Made by a program: the position numbers and the translations under genes. This document shows, one piece after another, positions 25,869-31,886 of a stretch of DNA of 64,000 bases. Every line of letters starts with the position of its first letter. Within the stretch, counting starts at the first letter, position 1. The notes under the pieces were generated by a model that saw only the letters and a list, made by a program, of their open reading frames with translations, made no database searches and was not told where the DNA came from. This DNA is from Cellulophaga sp. HaHa_2_95 (GTDB lineage: Bacteria > Bacteroidota > Bacteroidia > Flavobacteriales > Flavobacteriaceae), in the NCBI RefSeq assembly GCF_019278565.1, contig NZ_CP058988.1, positions 2,976,001 to 3,040,000 of the forward strand. The letters run 5' to 3'.

Positions 25869-26654
25869 TTATATGGTAATTTTTAAATTATCGTAAGCCA
25901 AATATACATTTTTGGGCAATGATTCTTGCACTTCATCATGAAAACCTAGAAGATGACTTATATGAGTCAAGTATGCTTTTTCTGGTTTCACTTTAGAAAT
26001 AAATTCCAAAGCTTCTTCTAAATTAAAATGAGAATGATGAGATTCTATACGCAATGCACTTACGACTAAAACTTTGAGTCCGTTTAACTTTTTAACCTCC
26101 AGCTCCTCTATCGTTTTTATATCCGTTAAATAAGCAAAGTCTCGTAATCGGTAACCAAAAACCTGTAATCTATTATGTTTAAGATTTATTGGAATAGCAT
26201 TTAAATTCCCAATTTTAAAAGTACTTCCATTTTTCACCTCTTTAATTTCTACGGCTGGAGCTCCTGGATATCTATTTTCATTGGCAAAAATATAATCAAA
26301 TCTTATTTTTAGTGATTTGATAACCCGTTCATGTGCATAAATAGGTATATCACCTTGTCTAAAAAAGAAAGGTCTGATATCATCTATTCCTGCCGTATGG
26401 TCTGAGTGTTCATGGGTAAATAGAATGCCATCTAATTGCGAAATAGGGTTTTTAAGCATCTGTTGCCTAAAATCTGGACCACAATCAAACACATAATTAA
26501 AATTATCCCAAGAGACTAGAACAGAAACTCGTAGTCTTTTATCCTTTTGGTTTTCACTCATACAAACCGGATGTGTGCTCCCAATTACAGGGATTCCTTG
26601 TGAAGTTCCAGTTCCTAAAAATGTAATTGTCACCTGATTGTCTATTTTATCCAA
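25869..26654 (-). CDS. PhnP-like MBL-fold metallohydrolase
   Basis: 261 aa. TITFLGTGTSQGIPVIG at the N-terminus and the metal motif FTHEHSDHTAGIDDIR (HxHxDH), further His in INLKHNRLQVFGYR and a terminal YLTHISHLLGFHD block fit the PhnP/RNase Z-like group. Homologues act as phosphodiesterases on small cyclic or nucleotide substrates in the cytoplasm. Gene order gives no substrate clue. Confidence 0.88.
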   Translation of the reverse strand: MDKIDNQVTITFLGTGTSQGIPVIGSTHPVCMSENQKDKRLRVSVLVSWDNFNYVFDCGPDFRQQMLKNPISQLDGILFTHEHSDHTAGIDDIRPFFFRQGDIPIYAHERVIKSLKIRFDYIFANENRYPGAPAVEIKEVKNGSTFKIGNLNAIPINLKHNRLQVFGYRLRDFAYLTDIKTIEELEVKKLNGLKVLVVSALRIESHHSHFNLEEALEFISKVKPEKAYLTHISHLLGFHDEVQESLPKNVYLAYDNLKITI

Positions 26655-26693
26655 ATTTATAACTTATTTATTTATTAGATTGCCCAATCTTGT

Positions 26694-26701
26694 TAACTTT
26701 G
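26694..26701 (+). promoter_or_regulatory. Candidate -7 box for the 488-aa protein gene
   Basis: TAACTTTG fits TAnnTTTG and ends 19 nt before the ATG at 26721. Confidence 0.4.
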
Positions 26702-26720
26702 TTGCAAACAAATAAATTAC

Positions 26721-28187
26721 ATGACTTCTGTTTTAAGAAAGGATACTGGATTTGAAAATATCCCCTCGATAAAATCTAAAACGCTTCGTATAAATCTGAA
26801 TCCAGATATTTACGGAACATTTTCAGAAATTGGTGCTGGCCAAGAAACCTCCGGGCATTTTTTTAGATCTGGTGGTGCCTCTGGTACTATTGCAAAAGCA
26901 ATGAGTGCTTATGACAAAGATTTTAGTGATGCTATTTATGGCATAGAAGAAGACGGCCGATACGTTACGCAATCGCGATTGAAAAAAATGTTGACTCACG
27001 AGATGATGAACATGGAAGATCGTATTAGTAGAAAAAAACACCCCGAGCGTTTATTTTTCTCTTATGCAAATACCGTAGCAACGATAGACTTCTCTAAAAG
27101 ATATAAAGGTCATGGGTGGCTAGGGATTAGGTACCAATTAGACCCAACTCAAAAAGAATATGATGAAATCATCATACATGTACGATTTAAGCAAAATGAA
27201 GCTCGTTTACAGCAAGAAACCTTAGGTATTTTAGGTGTAAACCTTATTTATGGTGCCTTTTACAAGCATGACCAGCCGCGTAAAATTCTTAAATACTTAT
27301 ACGACCATTTAGATAAGGATACCTTAGAAGTTGATATGATTAACTTTTCTGGACCTAACTATAAAAATGTAGATAACCGTTTGATGAGCTTGCAGCTTAT
27401 TAAAAATAACATGACCGATGCTGTTATGTTCGGTCCTGACGGCAATAACTTATTGCCAGCTGCAGTTTTATATAAAAAGAATATTCTTGCATTACGTGGT
27501 AGCTTTAGACCTGTAACAAAGGTTAATATGGATATGCTAGAAAAATCTCATGATATCTTTATCAGAGAGACTAGCGTAGAAGAAGAGAATACTATTGTAA
27601 TTTTTGAAATTACCTTATCTAACTTAAAAGCATCTGGAGAAATTGATGAACAGGATTTTATGGACCGCGCTGAACTCTTATGTTCATTAGGCCATACCGT
27701 AATGATCTCTAAATTTCAAGAGTACTTTAAGTTAGTAGAATACTTTAATAATTATACGAAGTCAAAAATTGGATTAACTATGGGGGTAAATAACCTAGTT
27801 GATATTTTTGATGAAAAATATTACCGTCATTTAAGTGGTGGTATTTTAGAAGCCTTTGGTAAGTTATTCTTTAAAGATTTGAAGGTGTATTTATACCCTA
27901 TGAAGAATGAAGAAACTGGGCAAATAATGACCAGTAATAATGTCAAAGTACACCCACGCATGAAAGAATTGTATAAATTCTTTAAATACAATGGTAAAGT
28001 GATGGATATTATTGATTATGATCCTGATGTATTACATATATTTTCCAGAGATGTCTTAAAGAAAATTATTAATAACGACGAAGGATGGGAAGATGTTTTA
28101 CCAGAAGGCATCTCCGAAATCATAAAAAATAGAAGTCTGTTTAAGCGAAAGCAAATTGACGCTGGTAGCACGGATGAAACAAAATAA
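26721..28187 (+). CDS. Conserved protein of unknown function (often labelled nicotinate-nucleotide adenylyltransferase)
   Basis: 488 aa, cytoplasmic. Long near-invariant stretches typical of this family include INLNPDIYGTFSEIGAGQET, IAKAMSAYDKDFSDAIYG and DEKYYRHLSGGILEAFGKLF. From memory, flavobacterial and cyanobacterial genomes carry it under inconsistent labels, including nicotinate-nucleotide adenylyltransferase. I see no HxGH or other nucleotidyltransferase motif, so that label is not supported by the sequence. No membrane segment. It stands alone with its own promoter box and terminator. Confidence 0.8.
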   Translation: MTSVLRKDTGFENIPSIKSKTLRINLNPDIYGTFSEIGAGQETSGHFFRSGGASGTIAKAMSAYDKDFSDAIYGIEEDGRYVTQSRLKKMLTHEMMNMEDRISRKKHPERLFFSYANTVATIDFSKRYKGHGWLGIRYQLDPTQKEYDEIIIHVRFKQNEARLQQETLGILGVNLIYGAFYKHDQPRKILKYLYDHLDKDTLEVDMINFSGPNYKNVDNRLMSLQLIKNNMTDAVMFGPDGNNLLPAAVLYKKNILALRGSFRPVTKVNMDMLEKSHDIFIRETSVEEENTIVIFEITLSNLKASGEIDEQDFMDRAELLCSLGHTVMISKFQEYFKLVEYFNNYTKSKIGLTMGVNNLVDIFDEKYYRHLSGGILEAFGKLFFKDLKVYLYPMKNEETGQIMTSNNVKVHPRMKELYKFFKYNGKVMDIIDYDPDVLHIFSRDVLKKIINNDEGWEDVLPEGISEIIKNRSLFKRKQIDAGSTDETK

Positions 28188-28188
28188 T

Positions 28189-28225
28189 AAAAAAGCCCTA
28201 AATCAAATGATTTAGGGCTTTTTTT
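28189..28225. terminator. Bidirectional intrinsic terminator
   Basis: AAAAAAGCCCTAAATCA and TGATTTAGGGCTTTTTTT pair almost perfectly with a very short loop, between two convergent genes. Confidence 0.9.
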
Positions 28226-28226
28226 A

Positions 28227-28679
28227 TTAAGCTAATAGCTGCGCTGCATGATCTTTAGTTTTAACTTTTTCAATCACATTAGACACCACTCCTTTTTCAT
28301 CAACAACGAATGTCATTCTATGAATGCCGTCATAGGTTTTGCCCATAAACTTTTTTGGCCCCCAAACACCAAAAGCATTAATAACCGTATGGTCTTCGTC
28401 TGCCAATAATGGAAAAGGGAACTCATATTTATTTTTAAAATTAGCTTGTCTTTTTTCTGAGTCTGCACTTACCCCTAATAATTCATATCCTTGTGATTGT
28501 AATGCTGCGTAATTATCGCGTAAATTACAAGCTTCAGCGGTACATCCAGGAGTACTAGCCTTAGGATAAAAAAATACAATTAATTTTTTTCCTAAGTAAT
28601 CCGATAAATTAATAGTGTTCCCATCTTGATCATTCACAGAAAATGAAGGAACCTTATCTCCTATTTTTAAAGTTTGCAT
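28227..28679 (-). CDS. bcp: Bcp-type thioredoxin-dependent peroxiredoxin
   Basis: 150 aa, usual length. The peroxidatic Cys is in KASTPGCTAEACNLRDNY, and the second Cys five residues on fits Bcp proteins that form an intramolecular disulfide. The RMTFVVDEKGVV block and the PSFSVNDQDGNTINLSDY start are typical. It reduces H2O2 and organic hydroperoxides in the cytoplasm using thioredoxin. Confidence 0.95.
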   Translation of the reverse strand: MQTLKIGDKVPSFSVNDQDGNTINLSDYLGKKLIVFFYPKASTPGCTAEACNLRDNYAALQSQGYELLGVSADSEKRQANFKNKYEFPFPLLADEDHTVINAFGVWGPKKFMGKTYDGIHRMTFVVDEKGVVSNVIEKVKTKDHAAQLLA

Positions 28680-28783
28680 AGCTTTTTTTTAATTAAATTC
28701 GTTCTTTGTAAAAATACAAATTACAATTTTTTAGCACCACTTATTAGCGATTCCTTTTATATATTGATTTATAAAATTTTTTA

Positions 28784-29446
28784 ATGACAAAAGCAGAAAA
28801 AATAGCGTTCACTATTCAAAAACTAAAAGAATTATACCCTACAATTCCTGTCCCATTAGATCATAAAGATCCGTACACCTTATTAATCGCCGTATTGATG
28901 TCAGCACAGAGTACCGATGTTAGAGTCAACCAGATTACACCACTACTTTTTGCTAAAGCAGATAATCCTTACGATATGATTAAGCTAAACGTTGAAGAGA
29001 TTCGTGCTATTATTCGTCCTGTGGGTTTATCTCCTATGAAAGCAAAAGGCATTCACGGATTATCGCAAATGCTGGTAGATAAATATGATGGTATTGTTCC
29101 GCAAGAATTAGAATTATTAGAAGAGTTCCCTGCCGTGGGTCATAAAACGGCTAGTGTTGTAGTATCACAAGCTTTTGGCATTCCTGCGTTCCCTGTAGAT
29201 ACGCATATTCACAGGTTAATGTATCGATGGGGTTTTACGAATGGGAAAAACGTGGTACAAACAGAAAAAGACGCCAAGAGATTATTTCCAAAAGAGATTT
29301 GGAACGATTTACATTTACAAATTATCTGGTATGGCCGCGAATATTCACCTGCGAGAGGGTGGGATTTAGAAAAAGATATTATAACAAAAACTATTGGCAG
29401 AAAAACAGTTTTAGAGGCCTATTATAAAACTAAAAAGAGCCGCTAA
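28784..29446 (+). CDS. nth: Endonuclease III-type DNA glycosylase without the Fe-S cluster
   Basis: 220 aa, normal length. The helix-hairpin-helix and catalytic parts are intact: LEEFPAVGHKTASVVVSQ contains the catalytic Lys and FPVDTHIHRLMYR the catalytic Asp. The C-terminal loop that holds four Cys for the [4Fe-4S] cluster is replaced (YGREYSPARGWDLEKD), and the whole protein contains no Cys. It should still remove oxidised pyrimidines and cleave abasic sites. The stop codon lies in the loop of the following terminator hairpin. Confidence 0.92.
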   Translation: MTKAEKIAFTIQKLKELYPTIPVPLDHKDPYTLLIAVLMSAQSTDVRVNQITPLLFAKADNPYDMIKLNVEEIRAIIRPVGLSPMKAKGIHGLSQMLVDKYDGIVPQELELLEEFPAVGHKTASVVVSQAFGIPAFPVDTHIHRLMYRWGFTNGKNVVQTEKDAKRLFPKEIWNDLHLQIIWYGREYSPARGWDLEKDIITKTIGRKTVLEAYYKTKKSR

Positions 29447-29461
29447 TTGCGGCTCTTTTAA
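29432..29461. terminator. Terminator shared by nth and the first 47-aa ORF
   Basis: AAAAAGAGCCGC and GCGGCTCTTTT arms surround the loop TAATT, which contains the nth TAA. Convergent ends use it in both directions. A copy sits at 30808-30840. Confidence 0.9.
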
Positions 29462-29464
29462 ATT

Positions 29465-29608
29465 TTAGTTTAAGTTATTCTCGAACTTAATATTATCATA
29501 TGTAATAATATCCAAAGACTTGGAATAACTCATCAGAAACTGAATAGTTTCTGGACAAGCTTTTGCAAGCTTGCACGTATTTTGATTCTCAGAGTAGATT
29601 TTTTCCAT
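29465..29608 (-). CDS. 47-aa protein, copy A (downstream of sigma factor A)
   Basis: ATG at 29608, stop at 29465. It starts MEKIYSENQNTCK and ends SLDIITYDNIKFENNLN, with a central CPETIQFLMSYSKS. A homologue with the same length and position lies at 30841-30984 (36 of 47 residues identical). Conservation of frame, length and C-terminus after duplication argues it is translated. It lies 70 bases after the sigma factor stop on the same strand, so it is probably part of that transcript. Candidates are an anti-sigma peptide or a regulator; nothing is known to me. Confidence 0.65.
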   Translation of the reverse strand: MEKIYSENQNTCKLAKACPETIQFLMSYSKSLDIITYDNIKFENNLN

Positions 29609-29678
29609 ATTTTCAGTATTGTTATGTTAAGATAACGCTACCAAAAAGGAAATATTGTTTGTTTCGCCATAAGGCGTA

Positions 29679-30260
29679 TTAATTCGTTAAAACGATATTG
29701 TTTTGATCAATTACCTTTCTAAGGTTAATTAATGCATAACGCATTCTTCCTAAAGCGGTATTAATGCTTACTCCTGTATTCTCTGAAATTTCTTTGAAAC
29801 TCATATCCTTATAAATACGCATCATTAAAACTTCTTTTTGATCTTCTGGCAATTCCTCAATCAAAATATTTAAGTCATTATCTATTTGATCTTTAATCAA
29901 TTGTTTTTCAATATTTAATTGATCGTCACCAATAACAGAAAAGATATTAAAATCATCACTGCCTTCAAACATTGGCATTCTTTTGTTTTTTCTAAAATGA
30001 TCTATAACTAAGTTATGTGCAATTCGCATTACCCAAGGTAAAAACTTACCTTCTTCACTATACGATCCCTTTCTAAGAGTTTTTATTACTTTAATAAAAG
30101 TATCTTGAAATATATCTTCTGTAACATCTCTATTCAATACTTTGGAATAAATGAAGCTAGAAATTCTTTGGTTGTGGCGATTAATTAAAATCTCTAAAGC
30201 TTTCTCTTCTCCGTTGATGTAATTTTTTACTAATACTGAGTCATCAATCTGTAGTTCCAT
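29679..30260 (-). CDS. ECF-type RNA polymerase sigma factor, copy A
   Basis: 193 aa. Region 2 includes ISSFIYSKVLNRDVTEDIFQDTFIKVI and the -10 recognition GKFLPWVMRIAHNLVIDHFRK; region 4 includes LPEDQKEVLMMRIYKDMSFKEI and the DNA-binding helix GVSINTALGRMRYAL. It is an ECF (RpoE-like) sigma factor that directs RNA polymerase to a subset of promoters. It is 96% identical (8 differences in 193) to the copy at 31055. No transmembrane anti-sigma gene is adjacent; only the 47-aa ORF follows. Confidence 0.93.
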   Translation of the reverse strand: MELQIDDSVLVKNYINGEEKALEILINRHNQRISSFIYSKVLNRDVTEDIFQDTFIKVIKTLRKGSYSEEGKFLPWVMRIAHNLVIDHFRKNKRMPMFEGSDDFNIFSVIGDDQLNIEKQLIKDQIDNDLNILIEELPEDQKEVLMMRIYKDMSFKEISENTGVSINTALGRMRYALINLRKVIDQNNIVLTN

Positions 30261-30389
30261 ACAAATTACTTTTTTATTGGTTAAAATTAGGGACCCACCT
30301 CCTTTTCAAGAAGTGAACTTTCGTTTTGTGTGCTAAAATGTTTAAAAAAGTAATTTTGCTTTATAGGCTGTTGATTTTTAATAACATAT
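30261..30389 (-). other. Roughly 120-nt leader of sigma factor A
   Basis: Between the -7 box at 30390 and the ATG at 30260 is a long untranslated leader that aligns with the one in copy B. No riboswitch fold is recognised. Confidence 0.4.
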
Positions 30390-30397
30390 CAAATATA
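30390..30397 (-). promoter_or_regulatory. Candidate -7 box, sigma factor copy A
   Basis: TATATTTG on the minus strand, aligned with TACATTTG in copy B; both match TAnnTTTG. Confidence 0.5.
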
Positions 30398-30409
30398 GAG
30401 ATAAAGGTA

Positions 30410-30465
30410 ACTTTTAAAAAAAGTTTGTTGTGATATGCAATATTTTCGATGTTAAAACGTGTATT
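30410..30465. repeat. 56-bp conserved intergenic block, copy A
   Basis: Identical over 56 bases to 31781-31836, from ACTTTTAAAAAAAG to AAAACGTGTATT. It is more conserved than the adjoining coding sequence and sits just upstream of the sigma promoter, which suggests a binding site. Confidence 0.85.
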
Positions 30466-30560
30466 GTGCATATTGAACTGCTCATAGTATCTATTTCTGC
30501 CCTATAAGTACGAGCATACTAGGTGTTTTAGATGTATTTCTTAAAATAAATATAAAATTC
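30466..30560 (+). pseudogene. Decayed copy of the uvrA promoter and first codons
   Basis: At a constant offset of 1371 bases this aligns with 31837-31931. TGCTCA, TATCTaTTT (uvrA TATCTTTG box), CTATAAgTAC, then TTTTAGATGTA followed by a TCnTAAA match correspond to the uvrA promoter and codons for SILDVNPK. The ATG is lost (the matching position reads GAGCATAC), and similarity fades after about 30560. It is a dead remnant left by the tandem duplication. Confidence 0.7.
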
Positions 30561-30807
30561 AAGACAATTAACCTACTCAAATCTTCCGTAAACAAACATT
30601 TTAAACTAGGTAGTTCATCAACAACTTACTTATATACAAACGAATATATAAAAATAAATGAGACCGGAAGAAAAAATTAGGTCTAATTAAAGTAGATGCA
30701 AAATATTTCAAACTAGAAGAAGAACTATCAGAGATCACAAATGCCAGACAGTTACCAAAAAAGAAGTGAGGTGAAAATGAACAAAAAGCAAAAGCAGAAA
30801 AATGCTG
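30561..30807. other. Non-coding or decayed spacer between duplicated units
   Basis: No intact gene. A frame on the plus strand, about 30684-30770 (GLIKVDAKYFKLEEELSEI and on), reads like degraded protein coding but lacks a start and is broken upstream. A reverse frame across 30601-30810 is Ser/Phe-rich and not believed. Only the last dozen bases before 30822 match the nth 3' end. Confidence 0.5.
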
Positions 30808-30840
30808 CAAATTAAAAAGAGCCGCTAATTGCGGCTCATT
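30808..30840. terminator. Copy of the nth/ORF terminator
   Basis: AAAAAGAGCCGC-TAATT-GCGGCTC hairpin followed by ATTTTA, aligned at offset 1376 with the terminator at 29432. It ends the copy B sigma/ORF transcript. Confidence 0.8.
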
Positions 30841-30984
30841 TTAATTTAGATTATTTTCAAATTGAATATTATTGTAGGTAATGATATCTAATGATTTTGA
30901 ATAATTAATCAGGAACTGTACAGTTGCTGGACAAGCCTTTCTAGGCTTACTAACATTTTGATTTTCAGAATATATTTTTCCCAT
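30841..30984 (-). CDS. 47-aa protein, copy B
   Basis: ATG at 30984, stop at 30841, same length as copy A. It starts MGKIYSENQNVSK and ends SLDIITYNNIQFENNLN, with KACPATVQFLINYSKS in the centre. Eleven substitutions relative to copy A, no frameshift or stop. The more conserved C-terminal half suggests that is the functional part. Confidence 0.65.
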   Translation of the reverse strand: MGKIYSENQNVSKPRKACPATVQFLINYSKSLDIITYNNIQFENNLN

Positions 30985-31054
30985 TTTCACAGTATTATTA
31001 TGATAAGATAACGCTACTTAAATGGAATTATTGTTTAATTATACTGAAGAGTAA

Positions 31055-31636
31055 TTAATTGGTTAAGACAATATTATTCTTGTCTATTACTTTTCTAAGG
31101 TTAATTAATGCATAACGCATTCTCCCTAATGCGGTATTAATGCTAACTCCAGTGTTTTCTGAAATTTCTTTGAAGCTCATATCCTTATAGATACGCATCA
31201 TTAAAACTTCTTTTTGATCATCTGGTAATTCCTCAATCAGAATATTTAAATCACTGTCTATCTGATCTTTGATTAATTGCTTTTCCGCATTTAATTGATC
31301 GTCACCGATAACAGAAAAGATATTGAAATCATCGCTACCTTCAAACTTAGGCATTCTTTTGTTCTTTCTAAAATGATCTATAACCAGGTTATGTGCAATA
31401 CGCATTACCCATGGTAAAAATTTACCTTCTTCACTATACGATCCTTTTCTAAGTGTTTTGATTACTTTAATAAAAGTATCTTGAAAGATATCTTCCGTAA
31501 TATCTCTATCTAATACTTTAGAATAAATAAAGCTAGAAATTCTTTGGTTGTGGCGGTTGATTAAAATCTCTAGAGCTTTTTCTTCTCCGTTGATATAATT
31601 TTTTACTAATACTGAATCTTCAATCTGTAGTTCCAT
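31055..31636 (-). CDS. ECF-type RNA polymerase sigma factor, copy B
   Basis: 193 aa with the same regions 2 and 4 as copy A; differences are conservative (D/E, N/D, V/I, M/K, I/A, N/S, E/D, Q/K), mostly outside DNA-binding helices. Both copies look active. It is divergent from uvrA, with the 56-bp block between the two promoters. The 47-aa ORF B follows 70 bases downstream. This nearer copy to uvrA probably keeps the ancestral location. Confidence 0.93.
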   Translation of the reverse strand: MELQIEDSVLVKNYINGEEKALEILINRHNQRISSFIYSKVLDRDITEDIFQDTFIKVIKTLRKGSYSEEGKFLPWVMRIAHNLVIDHFRKNKRMPKFEGSDDFNIFSVIGDDQLNAEKQLIKDQIDSDLNILIEELPDDQKEVLMMRIYKDMSFKEISENTGVSINTALGRMRYALINLRKVIDKNNIVLTN

Positions 31637-31760
31637 ACAAATTTATGTTTTATTGGTTAATATTTGAGTTCTTCTCTTATTAAGGATCTGAACTTTTTTA
31701 TGTGCAAAAATGTGTGTAAATTAATTTAGCGTTCTAGGCTATTGACTTTTAATTACATTT

Positions 31761-31768
31761 CAAATGTA
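31761..31768 (-). promoter_or_regulatory. Candidate -7 box, sigma factor copy B
   Basis: TACATTTG on the minus strand, 125 nt upstream of the ATG, at the position equivalent to 30390 in copy A. Confidence 0.5.
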
Positions 31769-31780
31769 GAGACAATGGGT

Positions 31781-31836
31781 ACTTTTAAAAAAAGTTTGTT
31801 GTGATATGCAATATTTTCGATGTTAAAACGTGTATT
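31781..31836. repeat. 56-bp conserved intergenic block, copy B
   Basis: Identical to 30410-30465. It occupies the space between the sigma factor promoter (31761-31768) and the uvrA promoter (31861-31868), as expected of a shared control site. Confidence 0.85.
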
Positions 31837-31860
31837 CTCGGTATTAAAGTGCTCAAATTG

Positions 31861-31868
31861 TATCTTTG
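31861..31868 (+). promoter_or_regulatory. Candidate -7 box for uvrA
   Basis: TATCTTTG ends 18 nt before the uvrA ATG at 31887. This also rules out the longer TTG frame beginning at 31866, which would start inside the promoter. Confidence 0.5.
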
Positions 31869-31886
31869 TGCTTTATAAATACCTAT

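Noticed and set aside
30601..30810. 69-codon minus-strand frame in the sigma spacer
   Set aside because: Ser/Phe/Leu-rich, no homology or convincing ribosome site, and it runs into the copied terminator.
31866..31886. Longer uvrA start from a TTG
   Set aside because: It overlaps the TATCTTTG promoter box and adds seven residues with no homology.
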